From Campanula takesimana (taxonomy: Eukaryota; Streptophyta; Magnoliopsida; Asterales; Campanulaceae), in NCBI GenBank assembly GCA_026119855.1, contig JAOWBW010000386.1:806001-870000 (forward strand): a DNA stretch of 64,000 nucleotides, given 5' to 3'. The notes below the pieces were generated by a model that was not told the DNA's origin, did not search any database, and saw nothing but the letters and a program-made list of their open reading frames with translations. Shown here piece by piece: positions 10,724-23,130 of this stretch. The position numbers and the translations under genes were made by a program. Numbering within the stretch: the first letter of the stretch is position 1; each line of letters begins with the position of its first letter.

Positions 10724-10724
<1 letters not shown>
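10263..10724. mobile_element. Stowaway MITE with a second MITE inside
   Basis: Ends CTCCCTCCATCCCCGCTTAC and GGTTGGACGGGGGGCAG, flanked by TA at 10261-10262 and 10725-10726. An unrelated element occupies 10361-10528, so the host element is about 290 bp. The microsatellite begins exactly at its right TA. Confidence 0.75.
10361..10528. mobile_element. MITE of the GCTAGGGGCACAAAA family, copy 1
   Basis: Inverted ends GAGCAATGCTAGGGGCACAA and TTTGTGCCCCTAGTATTATT. Its body matches 30596-30775, sharing TTGCATCGATAATG and CCCGCCACACTCTAATT. 168 bp, non-coding; superfamily not assigned. Confidence 0.7.

Positions 10725-10779
<55 letters not shown>
10725..10779. repeat. (TA)n(CA)n compound microsatellite
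   Basis: An uninterrupted TA run followed by a CA run starts at the TA next to the Stowaway end, suggesting expansion from the insertion site. Confidence 0.95.
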
Positions 10780-10874
10780 GATGACTAATAAAAAAATGAA
10801 ATGGATTGTTAGGAAAGTTTTAATTTTTTTCAACCATTTAAATTTATGTATTTTATTAAACCCCCTAATAGATA

Positions 10875-11116
10875 CTTACCTTCATCCCAGAGTAAGAGTT
10901 CTACCTCTCAAATGCACGGAGATTAAGAAATGATGGAAGTGATTTAAGTGTTGAGAGTGTAAAAGTAAGTTGATTAGTGTTGTGAGTATAGAAGTAAAGT
11001 ATGAGAGAGAATAAGTAGGATGAATAGTAAAGATTCCTTGCCATTTTAGGAATGAGACTCTTACTCTAGGACGTACGAAAATAGAAAGTAGGACTCTTAC
11101 TCTAGGACGGAGGGAG
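10875..11116. mobile_element. Stowaway-like MITE
   Basis: Left end CTTACCTTCATCCCAGAGTA and right end TACTCTAGGACGGAGGGAG are inverted relatives, flanked by TA at 10873-10874 and 11117-11118. The right end is partly duplicated (ACTCTTACTCTAGGACG twice near 11048-11110). Confidence 0.65.
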
Positions 11117-13019
11117 TAGTATATATCACTTCATACTTATTCAGTTTTGATCATATGCTCGACACATGAGAGTTTAACAAAATTTGTAACATAAATAAGC
11201 CTCGAATATATGGGAAATAATGTATTTCGAACTCTGATGAATTGGAAAAAGAAAGCTTGAAGGTTCAATTATGAATTATTAGTTTTTTTTTTGAATTGAT
11301 GTAATGCATTGATCAAGTGCAAAACAAACAAAGTTGGAGCTGGTCATCCACAAAGATTGGTGCCTTATCCCATATAGTAGTCACTACATATATTACAATA
11401 ACAATTACAAATCTATACTATAGTATTTTAAAGTTGGTGAAACTTACTTTGGGATTGACACGTAAGCCAAAAATTGGTTTATCTTGATTTAGAGGATGCC
11501 ATATACTATGACTTTTGGAATCATGTAAACTTTTGGCATTCTCATACCTAGGTAAAAATAATAGGTAATATCCATAGATATGATAGTTGGTAATTTAGTG
11601 ACTCTATAAGAAGATAAGAAGAGATTAATATCTAATAGAATATGTACTCTTATATATAGAGTATTAAACTAGGTAGAAATATACTCTTATACTCCTATAT
11701 AGAGTATTAGACTAGGTAGGGTTTGGATGCATTAAAGAACAATTCATTAAGAAGTGACTTTTTAGTTTTTTACTATTCAAATTTTCATAATTCAATGGCT
11801 TCGATCCTTTCATGTATTCCAAGAGACAACATATTATTCAAAACCATTGAATTATGATGGAATTCTTAAAGTTTAAAGTGTCAAGTGAACTTGAAATCAT
11901 AGAAAATGAAAAGATAAGATGAACCATTGTAATAAATAATGCTAAAATCTAAAAAGTCTATAACTTACATTTTATTAATATGACTTGCATTTATGCTAAC
12001 ATATAAAAAGTCTCTAACTTACATATTATTAATATGACTTGCATTCATGATCTCATAAGTTATAAGACTCTTCAACTTTAAAGACTACTACAAAAATATA
12101 AAAACCAAACATTTATTTATCAAATAGTACTTTTAAGCTCTCAACTCTACAAAAAAAAAAAAAAACACCCTTCTCATTTTAGATGCAAGGATAATTTCAT
12201 TGTTCATACTTTTCTATACATAAATGAAGACAAAGGGAAGAAGATGACGCAATGATTTATCAACCCTCCATATCGGTAATATAATATTCTATTTCAATAT
12301 TTCATGCATTATATACTAACTATTGTATTGTGTTGTTATATTAATTTTTGTAGGTATTCCTTCAAAAGAAATTGCTAAAAAAAAAAGGTTCTATAAAGCG
12401 TGCTTATTTGATGAGTAAAATAAAATAAAAAAGGAAGTTCAAATTTACAAGCGAAAGAGAAGGAAGGAACAAGCATGTCGAAAGATGGACGAGAAATTTT
12501 TTTCGGCTACAGGTTTGAAGTCAGGTTTCTTTCATATAACTAAAGTCTCTTGCAGAGTTTAAGAATAATATTCGTAATAAAATTTGGGAAATTTAGGTAG
12601 TTAACCTATACACACAAGCGGCACACACAACACACAAACATGTATATATATATATACACACACTAAACACACATGCAATTTCCATATCCTCAAACTTTTA
12701 TTTTGTTTACAGATTCATCAATGCGTACATCACAACGGACGAATAGTTCCAGGAAAAGAAATTTACTATTGGATAATGAAATTGGTACCAGGACATCAGG
12801 TATGTTAAATTTGTTAATTTAATAGAGTATGTAAAATTGTTGCAGTTAATTACTAAGATTTAGTTAATTACAAAGATTTAGATAAAACTACAATAGCTAT
12901 TGTATCTAACATATCAATTCGAACGGAAGGAGTATATAGGTAGTTAGGGCTAAGTAGTAAGCAACGGGTCTTCATTTCATAACTTTTCATAGCTTCTCAC
13001 ATATGTGACTGAGTGTATA
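11117..13019. other. AT-rich spacer with unassigned debris
   Basis: No gene recognised. A T9 tract near 11283 could be a minus-strand retroposon tail but nothing upstream is recognisable. Short direct repeats (AAAAAGTCTMTAACTTACAT) occur near 11953 and 12005, and a MITE-like end (ACGGAAGGAGTATA) lies near 12923. Confidence 0.5.
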
Positions 13020-13273
13020 CTCCTTCCGTCCCACTCGAATTAGGACAAATTTCCATTTTGGGTGTCCCATTCGAATTAGGACAACCCAAAAATGGAAATG
13101 TTTTATTTAATGGGACCCACATTCACACTCACAATAACTTTCCACTCATTATTCTCTACCCCACTTTCTCTCTCCTACTTTACTTTTCATACTCAGAATA
13201 CCTACTCTACTAACATTTTTCCTTAATCCCCGTGCCCAATCCAAAAATCCTAATTCGAGTGGGACGGAGGGAG
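13020..13273. mobile_element. Stowaway MITE (CCCACTCGAATTAGGAC family)
   Basis: Ends CTCCTTCCGTCCCACTCGAA and TTCGAGTGGGACGGAGGGAG, flanked by TA (13018-13019, 13274-13275). Same family as 28842-29087. 254 bp, non-coding. Confidence 0.85.
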
Positions 13274-13275
13274 TA

Positions 13276-14032
13276 TATTAAATATTTTACAAAAACATAC
13301 CCGCATTCTTATGACTATTCAGCAATTTAGGAGAGAAATTTACTTCCATCAGTAATTAAACTTAGGAGAAATTCAAAACGGCAATTATTAACAAAAAGTT
13401 TGGGATGGAAGGAGTATAACTAACAAATCCAGTTTAACCTTCAAATAAATTATTTAAATTTTATTATCAAATAATTTTAGCAATAACATGATCTTTTAAA
13501 AAAGTAAAAAAAAATGAGACAATTTAAATTCACCGTAAAGTTATTAGGTGTTCTAGCTCCCGTGCGGAGTACGGGTTTATTTTCTAGTACATAAGAAATG
13601 TAAGAAGAGGGATAACAATAGATGGTGTTCCTGCATAAAATTGCATTAGCATTCTCGATCTTCCACCTTGCACCTCTTGTAGCAATACCCTGGAATGCAA
13701 AGATGCCTCTCCAAGCGTAGCTTTGTCACTGCCATATATCGTCATTCACAAAATCCACTGGAAAATATTTAGCGTCTAAAAAATACTATGATTTAAGGCC
13801 TCTGAAGCAATAAATCGCCAACCAAACTTTTCAAGTCATGCTAACATCTTCCACTTATGATTACATAAAGATAGTCGGAAAATAAAAGAAAAAAAAAAAG
13901 ACTCCCACAACGGAGAATAAATCAAAAACCATTTCAACAATATTCTTCTTCACTTATTCAAAAATGAAAAACTGAAGAAAAAAAGAAACAAAACAAGCAG
14001 AAAACAAGCAGGGTAGATTTAGGGAGAGATCT
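13276..14032. other. AT-rich spacer with a Helitron-like 3' end
   Basis: No gene. At 13558-13588 a short hairpin (CCCGT...ACGGG) is followed after 7 bases by CTAGT, the arrangement of a Helitron 3' terminus. A similar CCGTGC/GCACGG hairpin stands at 8193-8208 but the two cannot be joined with confidence. The left flank of the next solo LTR ends in GATCT at 14028-14032. Confidence 0.3.
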
Positions 14033-14100
14033 TGTAATACCCGCCTCCCCTACCCTAATTATTTAACCTTTTGGACACTTTTATTACTTAATTGGGCCAA

Positions 14101-16119
14101 GCGCCCCGACCCGTGGTCCTACTTGGCCCCACGTCCGGGACACACACGGAAGACGTCATAAAACATTTTAGGAAAATTTTTCGAAATATACTTTCTATTA
14201 AAAGGTTCACACAACCAACTTGATACTAAAACATGACTTCAAGTCACAAACCAACCTTTCACAAACAAGTACTAAGCCACTTGGCTACAACTACTAACTT
14301 TACTTACTTAATTACAAACCGAACATCTACTAAAAGAGATGATACAAACCGAGTCACGGGTACACTACCCAAAAGGTATTACATTTACATAATGTATCCT
14401 TTACTTACACCACATTTTCCAAAATGTCTTACCCAAAGATCTCCTCGACGTCCTCCCTGTGTGTGTGAACTATCCCCTGGGCTCCTTCTTATCTAAAACG
14501 GTAAACAAATAAAGGGTGAGAATAAATCTCAGTAAGTTACTAAAATGCAACTACATTACATGCTAATATGATAAACTTAAAGGAACAATGCCACAACTAA
14601 TCATATAGCATATAGCACATAATATGAGAGGCTCCCTATCGCCAACCGTCCCATACCGGTTGGAAATAACGACCAACTCATCATGCAACACATAAAGCGG
14701 AAATGAACACTCATACATGGATACTGAGACAAGGTTCTCGAACCAAACAATAGCCATCTGAGAGGCATCAACTGAGCAGCATCGAAGAGCTAAAACGGGT
14801 TCCGGAACCAAACAACAACAACAACAACAACAACGGGGAAAATGACACAAAGTCATAACCCAAAGTGCCCAACCTTTGGCCTAAGGAAGGGGTTAAAAAT
14901 GGGAAACCAATAATATGAGCCTTACAATGTACTTGGCTCGGGAGACCATTATAATCCCTATCACTGCCCAACACACACAAAAGTACCAGCTGGACTTTAC
15001 ACGCAAGCACCCTACAGAAATACTTGCTTAAACACCAATCAGGGACAATGATTCCAATGTAGGGAATGCCAAACACATCAAGAAGATGAACTATTCCAAC
15101 ACATTACAAAGTGTTCAACAATGCTCACATAATCAAATACTAACATTTCACAACACTTGTGTACACAAAGGTACCACTTCTACCACATCAGTGATCCACA
15201 ACAATCATCTAACTACTTTAGGACACTACCCAAAATACTAGACCAAGATTGACCTTTAAACCCCTTAGTTTGAAAACTCCAAACTTTTCCAGATAACTGG
15301 GCGGTCGCCCAAACAGGGCTGTGCGGCCGCCCAAAATGCTCTGTTCCATGAAGAAAACTCTTCAGATAGGTGTGCGGCCGCACGCCCATTTTTGGGCGGC
15401 CGCCCACATCACCCGGCAGACCTAAAAACTTAACCAAAGTTCACTCCTTTTGTTTCACAAACCAATACTTGCAACACTTAACTTTTGCAACTTCACAAAG
15501 GCTAAAACTCAGCTAAGAACCATACTAACACCCAACAATACCATTTTCATACCACTCCCTTTGTCCCAAATTTACAAGTATAAATAAAACATACCAAAAC
15601 AATGTTTTATCACATATAAAGCATATAAAGCATACTTATGACCATTTTAACATTTAAAGGGGGATTAGTAACTTACCTATTTTCCGGAAAAGATGTCAAG
15701 AAAAATAATATTGATCGGTAGATGTACTCTATTCAACACCCTTTGTTGTTCATAACCCAGAGAGAGTGATTTCTAGTGTGTGTGTGTTTTGCTTCATTCA
15801 TTCCCAGGTAGTGAAATTGTGAAGGTAAGTAAGCCTTGATTGGTATTTATACCCATACACTAAAGCCCCTCCAATTCCACTTTTAACACATAAACCCCTC
15901 AACTATACTTTCACTAAGGCCCCTATACTTTCCATTAACACTTTAAATCCCCTAATAAACTTTACTACTAACATTTTAACTAACACAAATAATCAATTAA
16001 AATGTGCAATTCATATAAGATGATGCAACACATAAAATGCACACATAATTTTAGATAAAAATTTCTCAAAATATAAAATAAATATTAAAATACTTGAAAC
16101 GGATTTTGGGGTCGTTACA
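14101..16119 (-). repeat. 3' LTR of Tekay copy 1
   Basis: On the minus strand it starts TGTAACGACCCC and ends in GGGGCG with the last few bases missing. Near-identical to 20734-22770. It carries (CAA)n near 14812-14833 (shorter than in the other LTR) and a cluster of CG-rich palindromes at 15299-15407. Short frames in it are not genes. Confidence 0.9.
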
Positions 16120-16136
16120 CTCACTCCCCCTAAAAG
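16120..16136 (-). promoter_or_regulatory. Polypurine tract of Tekay copy 1
   Basis: The minus-strand reading CTTTTAGGGGGAGTGAG abuts the 3' LTR start TGTAACG. This is the expected plus-strand primer site for reverse transcription. Confidence 0.8.
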
Positions 16137-16168
16137 AAAATTCGACCCGAATTTTAGGATTGCTTACC

Positions 16169-19100
16169 TCAACCCTCAAACAACCAAGGATACTTCCTCT
16201 CAATCTCCTCCCGAAGCTCCCAAGTCGACTCTTCCACATTATGATTCCTCTAAACAACTCGAACAAGGGGAATACTCTTAGTTCGCAACTCTTGAACCTT
16301 TGAATCAATAACTCGGACCGGATGCTCTTCATAAGACATACTCGGTTCAATATCCTCAGGAACCTCGGACAAGACATGAGAAGGATCATACACATACTTC
16401 CTAAGCATCGAGACATGGAAAACATTATGGATCTTATCAAGAGAATGAGGTAACGCAAGACGATACGCTCTATCACCAACTCTACTCAAAATCTAGAATG
16501 GGACAATGTACCTCGGTGCCAGCTTGCCTTTCTTCCCGTACCTTCGAATCCCCACTTTAGGTGAAACCTTCAAAAACACAAAGTCACCTTTTTCAAACTC
16601 GAGATCTCGCCTCCGGTGATCGGCATAACTTTTCTGTCTACTCTGAGCGGTACTCAAACGATCTCGGATAAGCTTAACCTCCTCAACTGACTTGTTCACC
16701 ATATCAATACCCCAAATCTTTGCTTCTCCCACTTCATCCCAACAAATCGGAGACCGACATTTCCTCCCATACAAAGCTTCATACGGGGCCATCCCAATAC
16801 TTGACTGAAAATTGTTATTATAGGCAAATTCCACAAGAGGTAAATGAGAATCCCAAGAATCTGAAAAATCAACTGAGCAAGCTCGCAAGATATCCTCGAG
16901 AATCTGAATAGTCCTCTCTGACTGTCCATCTGTCTGGGGATGAAAAGCTGTACTAAACTTCAACTCTGAACCCAAAGCCTTCTGAAACGCTTGCCAAAAT
17001 CGAGATGTAAATCTAGGGTCGCGATCAGACACAATACTCACTGGAACTCCATGTAATCTCATAATCTCATTTATATACAAAGTCGCAAGCCTCTCCATCG
17101 AGTAACTGATCTCTATAGGTAGAAAATGAGAAGACTTGGTCAATCTATCCACAACCACCCAAACTGCATCAAACCTTCTTCGAGTGCGAGGTAATCCCGT
17201 CACGAAATCCATAGTAACATGTTCCCACTTCCATTCCGGAATCTCTAACGGTTGAAGTAACCCCGCCGGCCTTTGATGTTCAGCTTTCACTTGTTGACAT
17301 GTCAAACATTTAGATACATAATCCGCTATTTCTCTCTTCATATTATTCCACCAAAAGTGTTGCTTCAAATTCTGATACATTTTTGTGCTCCCGGGGTGAA
17401 TAGTATACCTTGACTTGTGGCCTTCATCAAGAACTTGACGTTTAATCCCATCCACGCAAGGCACACATAACCGACCTCTAAAAGTTAACACTCCTTCGGG
17501 ATTAAGAGAGAAATCCTCATATTTGCCATCTTCGATTTTATCTACTATTTTCACCAACTCCGGATCATCCTTCTGAGCTTCTTTTATTTGTTGAATCAAA
17601 ACTGGTAATACTTGAATACTCGCAAAAATAGCCCCATGCTTTGACTCACAAGGATCCCAATCTCGAGCATCCTCTAACATCTTCCATTCACGCACCATCA
17701 ATGAAGCCATAAAAGATTTCCGGCTAATGGCATCAGCTACCACATTTGCTTTACCCGGGTGATAAGAGATAGTACAATCATAATCCTTCAATATCTCCAT
17801 CCATCTTCTTTGCCTGTTATTCAACTCTTTTTGGGAGAAAAGATACTTCAAACTTTGATGATCGGTAAAAATCTCAAATTTGGCTCCGTAAAGAGAGTGT
17901 TTCCACTTGTGCAACGCAAAAACAATCGCAGCTAGCTCCATGTCATGGGTAGGATAATTTTGCTCACTCGGAGTCAACTTTCTTGAAGCATACGCAATCA
18001 CCCTTCCGTTTTGCATTAACACACACCCGAGGCCTTCTTTAGAAGCATCGCTATAAATTACCAAATCATCATTTCCATTAGGAAGCGCAAGGATAGGAGA
18101 TGTAGTCAACCTTTTCTTCAACTCTTCAAAACTAGCTTGACACTTGCCATCCCACACATAAGGAACATTCTTTCGAGTCAACTGAGTCAACGGGGTAGCA
18201 ATTTTAGAAAACCCCTCGATAAATCTTCTATAATACCCGGCTAGACCCAAGAAACTTCGAATCTTCGTAACTGATTCAGGCCTCTTCCAATTCACAATAG
18301 CTTCAATCTTGGAAGGATCTACGGATATTCCTCTATTAGAAACCACGTGCCCAAGAAAAGACACTTCATCGAGCCAAAAAGCACACTTACTGAATTTTGC
18401 AAACAGTTGCTTCTCACGAAGAACAGATAGAACCATTCGCAAGTGTTGCTCGTGCTCCTCCTTAGACTTGGAATACACAAGAATATCATCAATAAACACA
18501 ACCACGAAGGTGTCAAGATAAGGCTTGAAAACCCGATTCATCATATCCATGAAAACAGCCGGAGCATTAGTCAACCCGAAAGGCATAACAAGAAACTCGT
18601 AATGACCATACCTACTACGGAAATCAGTCTTAGAAATATCCTCAGAACGGATTTTTAACTGATGGTACCCACTCCTCAAGTCAAGCTTCGAAAAGACGAC
18701 TGACCCTTGGAGTTGATCAAACAAGTCATCAATGTGAGGTAGATGATACTTATTTTTTACGGTTACCTGATTCAGCTTCTTGTAGTCGATGCACAGTCTC
18801 AAAGACCCATCTTTCTTCTTGACAAACAGTACAGGAGCTCCCCACGGTGATACACTAGGACGGATGAATCCCCGATCAAGTAACTCTTGCAATTGCACCT
18901 TCAATTCTTTTAGTTCAGCTGGAGCCATTCTATAAGGTGCTTCAGATATGGGGGTAGTACCTGGAATCAAGTCAATACCAAACTCGATCTCTCTATCGGG
19001 AGGCATAGAATATTCAGAAGAGAACACATCAGGAAATTCTTTAACAACATTCACATCTTCTACTTTAGAAGACTTTTTAGTAGTATCCAAAACACAAGCC

Positions 19101-19537
19101 AAATACCCCACACAACCACGGTGCAATAGCTTCCTAGCTTTCACATACGAAATAATACGAATTCCCTTACCCAAAGAAGTTGCCTCAAAAGTAAACACAG
19201 GCACACTAGGGATAGAAAACGTAACCACTTTCTTAAAACAATCAACAGAGGCATAATTTTTACTTAACCAATCCATACCCAAAATAACATCAAAGTCTTG
19301 CAATGGCAAAATAACTAGATCAGCAAGTAAAACATGCTCACTAATATGCACATCACAATCACGCAATACCTTGTCAGCTATCAAACAATTTCCCATAGGA
19401 GTCGACACTTCTAGCACATAAGACAAAGACTCAAAGGAAGAATGCAATCGAGATGCAAAAGACACAGAAACATATGAATGCGATGAGCCGGGGTCTATAA
19501 GTGCACGTGCCCTCAAACTGGACATAGAAATTATACC
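16169..19537 (-). pseudogene. Tekay copy 1 pol: protease, RT, RNase H, integrase, chromodomain-like tail
   Basis: A 1010-codon open stretch (16493-19525) has protease LIDPGSSHSYVS (about residue 9) and DVILGMDWL (79); RT with FSKLDLRSGYHQ and FIDDIL (344-347); RNase H with D493, E530 and D555; integrase zinc residues H703, H710, C740, C743 and core D772, D834, E870. It is cut by TAG after RYIVPF (family GPFEIL, GAG to TAG) and continues in frame to a second TAG in VRVV*RNH, where the family has Trp (TGG to TAG). The tail (NVEESTWELREEI) is chromodomain-like and ends at 16169. A TGA also separates it from gag (STVI*G). Lacking its tail, integrase targeting would be lost. Confidence 0.9.
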
Positions 19538-20623
19538 TCATATCACGGTGGAAGCATCCGAAGCTTGTTGTTGATTGATTGCAAACACACGACCTTGAAC
19601 CTTTGGTTTTCCCGAGGCATCCCTTTTCTGACCCTGAGACGGTCCAACACCACTACCCGATGGTTGACTCCCCAATCTCGGGCAATTTCTTTGAAAATGG
19701 CCAAGTTGTCCACAATCAAACACTTTCCTTGTTTCTTCCAATACCGCTCCTCACTGTGCCCTTCCATCTAACAATAATTACATACTCTCTTGCTTTGACC
19801 CCCGGAGAAATTACCTTGATTTCTAACACTCGGTTGCCCTTGTGGTTGTCCTCTAAAGGGGGTTGAAGTCCCTTGTCCTCCACGATTATCATTCCTTTGC
19901 GGTTGTGGTCTACCTTGCCTTCCAGCACTTGTTAATTCCACCTTCCTCTTGTGTTCTTCAATGTCGTGCTCCACTTGATAAGCTCGATCAACTGCATCTT
20001 GAAATTCTTGTAGCTTGTGGGACACCAATTGAGTTCGGATCACTGTTTTTAACCCTTTCACAAACCTTGTTGCCTTTCTCTCCTCTGTTGCAATCAAATG
20101 AGTACAATACCTTGATAACTCCGTGAACTTGGCTGCATACTGAGCCACCGACATTGTATTCTGCTCCAAGCTAAGAAATTCCACTTCCTTCCGGTCTTGA
20201 TCCACCCTTGGAATAAAATGTTCCTTGAACTTTCTCAGAAAATTTGCCCAAGTATAAGGTACATGAGCTTCGTCCCAACTAGCCTTCAGTGTTCTCCACC
20301 AGTACTCCGCAGCTCCACTCAACTTGTAGGTAGCAAACCTAACTCGATCTTCTTCAGTACAAACTAAGACATCAAATATCTTTTCCATGGATTCAATCCA
20401 TCTCTCAACTTTGGTCACATCTGGTTCACCATCATAGCCGGTTGGTTTCATCTTCAAAAACTGTTCTAGACCATACCTCGGAGGTGCATGCTCTCCTCCT
20501 TGCCTCTGATCATGGATGGTTTTCATTGCAGCCTCAACACATCCCTTGAAACATAGCTCGAGCCTCTTCCCTTACATTACCCTGGCCTGCAGTACCAGAC
20601 TGTTCACCCTCATGTTCCGGCAT
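19538..20623 (-). pseudogene. Tekay copy 1 gag with zinc knuckles, frameshifted
   Basis: The likely start is the ATG at 20621-20623 (MPEHEGEQSG), about 97 bases after the PBS. A 1-base insertion after FQGM shifts the frame, and the main open part runs 20526-19768. It contains the retrotransposon gag domain (GAAEYWWRTLKASW, FIPRVDQDRKEVEFLSLEQ, RFVKGL). The first CCHC knuckle is damaged: CNYC is followed by TAG and its last Cys is Tyr. A 1-base deletion then precedes the second knuckle (DCGQLGHFQRNC). At least two frameshifts and two stops make it non-functional. The protein normally forms the virus-like particle. Confidence 0.85.
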
Positions 20624-20719
20624 TTTTACTGAGTACCTGCATAAAACACTCAACGTTACTCACTCCATACTCAACTACCCTCCTAGGTCACTTAGTCATT
20701 CTAGACCATCTACAACCTA

Positions 20720-20731
20720 GCTCTGATACCA
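20720..20731 (-). promoter_or_regulatory. Primer binding site (initiator tRNA-Met type)
   Basis: The minus-strand TGGTATCAGAGC lies two bases inside the 5' LTR. It is the plant initiator-Met tRNA complement used by many Gypsy and Copia elements. Confidence 0.85.
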
Positions 20732-20733
20732 AC

Positions 20734-21446
20734 TGTCGCGCCCCGACCCGTGGTCCTACTTGGCCCCACGTCCGGGACACGCACGGAAGACGTCATAAAA
20801 CATTTTAGGAAAATTTTTCGAAATATACTTTCTATAAAAAGGTTCACACAACCAACTTGATACTAAAACATGACTTCAAGTCACAAAACAACCTTTCACA
20901 AACAAGTACTAAGCCACTTGGATACAACTACTAACTTTACTTACTTAATTACAAACCGAACATCTACTAAAAGAGATGATACAAACCGAGTCACGGGTAC
21001 ACTACCCAAAAGGTATTACATTTACATAATGTATCCTTTACTTACACCACATTTTCCAAAATGTCTTACCCAAAGATCTCCTCGACGTCCTCCCTGTGTG
21101 TGTGAACTATCCCCTGGGCTCCTTCTTATCTAAAACGGTAAACAAATAAAGGGTGAGAATAAATCTCAGTAAGTTACTAAAATGCAACTACATTACATGC
21201 TAATATGATAAACTTAAAGGAACAATGCCACAACTGATCATATAGCATATAGCACATAATATGAGAGGCTCCCTATCGCCAACTGTCCCATACCGGTTGG
21301 AAATGACGACCAACTCATCATGCAACACATAAAGCGGAAATGAACACTCATACATGGATACTGAGCCAAGGTTCTCGAACCAAACAATAGCCATCTGAGA
21401 GGCATCAACTGAGAAGCATCGAAGAGCTGAAACGGGTTCCGGAACC

Positions 21447-21479
<33 letters not shown>

Positions 21480-22770
21480 CGGGGAAAATGACACAAAGTC
21501 ATAACCCAAAGTGCCCAACCTTTGGCCTAAGGAAGGGGTTAAAAATGGGAAACCAATGATAGGAGCCTTACAATGTACTTGGCTCGGGAGACCATTATAA
21601 TCCCTATCACTGCCCAACACACACAAAAGTACCAGCTGGACTTTACACGCAAGCACCCTACAGAAATACTTGCTTAAACACCAATCAGGGACAATGATTC
21701 CAATGTAGGGAACCATGCCAAACACATCAAGAAGATGAACTATTCCAACACATTACAAAGTGTTCAACAATGCTCACATAATCAAATACTAACATTTCAC
21801 AACACTTGTGTACACAAAGGTACCACTTCTACCACATCAGTGATCCACAACAATCATCTAACTACTTTAGGACACTACCCAAAATACTAGACCAAGATTG
21901 ACCTTTAAACCCCTTAGTTTGAAAACTCCAAACTTTTCCAGATAACTGGGCGGTCGCCCAAACAGGGCTGTGCGGCCGCCCAAAATGCTCTGTTCCATGA
22001 AGAAAACTCTTCAGATAGGTGTGCGGCCGCACGCCCATTTTTGGGCGGCCGCCCACATCACCCGGCAGACCTAAAAACTTAACCAAAGTTCACTCCTTTT
22101 GTTTCACAAACCAATACTTGCAACACTTAACTTTTGCAACTTCACAAAGGCTAAAACTCAGCTAAGAACCATACTAACACCCAACAATACCATTTTCATA
22201 CCACTCCCTTTGTCCCAAATTTACAAGTATAAATAAAACATACCAAAACAATGTTTTATCACATATAAAGCATATAAAGCATACTTATGACCATTTTAAC
22301 ATTTAAAGGGGGATTAGTAACTTACCTATTTTCCGGAAAAGATGTCAAGAAAAATAATATTGATCGGTAGATGTACTCTATTCAACACCCTTTGTTGTTC
22401 ATAACCCAGAGAGAGTGATTTCTAGTGTGTGTGTGTGTTTTGCTTCATTCATTCCCAGGTAGTGAAATTGTGAAGGTAAGTAAGCCTTGATTGGTATTTA
22501 TACCCATACACTAAAGCCCCTCCAATTCCACTTTTAACACATAAACCCCTCAACTATACTTTCACTAAGGCCCCTATACTTTCCATTAACACTTTAACTC
22601 CCCTAATAAACTTTACTACTAACATTTTAACTAACACAAATAATCAATTAAAATGTGCAATTCATATAAGATGATGCAACACATAAAATGCACACATAAT
22701 TTTAGATAAAAATTTCTCAAAATATAAAATAAATATTAAAATACTTGAAACGGATTTTGGGGTCGTTACA
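20734..22770 (-). repeat. 5' LTR of Tekay copy 1
   Basis: On the plus strand it runs from TGTCGCGCCCCGACCC to GGGGTCGTTACA, 2037 bp. It carries (CAA)n near 21448-21480, longer than its partner, and the CG-rich palindrome cluster at 21948-22056. This would be the promoter LTR. Confidence 0.95.
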
Positions 22771-23130
22771 AAGTTAATTAATGAAAGTATTGGGTTTGGT
22801 TATTGGGTCAAGGTAGAAAAGCCCAAGTCAATATTTAAGAGGAGAATGAATCCTTTTTAGTTAGGGATTTGAAAACCCTATAATATATAAACCCTCTCTA
22901 AGATCCCTAGTGTTATTATTCTACCACAAAAGAAAAGAAAGAATATAACGGGAGAGAGAGAGAGAAGCCAGAGAAGGTGATCGTGTTCAACAAAGGTAAA
23001 TCTTGAACCATAAACTTTATCTTCTCCACCTTCGTTATTAAGCCATGATCATGAGAGGTTAATGGTTTGAAACCCTAAATTTTAAAGATGAACTAGGGTT
23101 TAAGAATTGGATCTAAAGAAAGAAGATATT

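Larger units (their letters stand above)
14101..22770 (-). mobile_element. Tekay/Del-type Gypsy retrotransposon, copy 1 (minus strand)
   Basis: Two ~2-kb LTRs flank a 4.6-kb interior with PBS, gag, pol and PPT in the right order for the minus strand. Pol order is protease, RT, RNase H, integrase and a chromodomain-like tail, typical of Tekay (Del) chromoviruses. It sits 68 bp into the GATCT-flanked solo LTR. The right junction shows AAGTT after TTACA; at the left only AAG remains before CGCCCC, so about 7 bp including the LTR tip seem lost. The LTRs differ at only about a dozen bases plus microsatellite length by eye, so the insertion is recent. Gag and pol are nevertheless broken. Confidence 0.9.

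Noticed and set aside
14563..15076. Minus-strand frames in the Tekay LTR (repeated at 21200-21725)
   Set aside because: They lie wholly inside the LTR, contain a poly-Cys/Leu run from (CAA)n, and differ between the two LTRs only by repeat length.
15213..15437. Identical 74-codon frame in both Tekay LTRs (also 21862-22086)
   Set aside because: Identity reflects LTR duplication; it covers the CG-palindrome cluster and has no domain.
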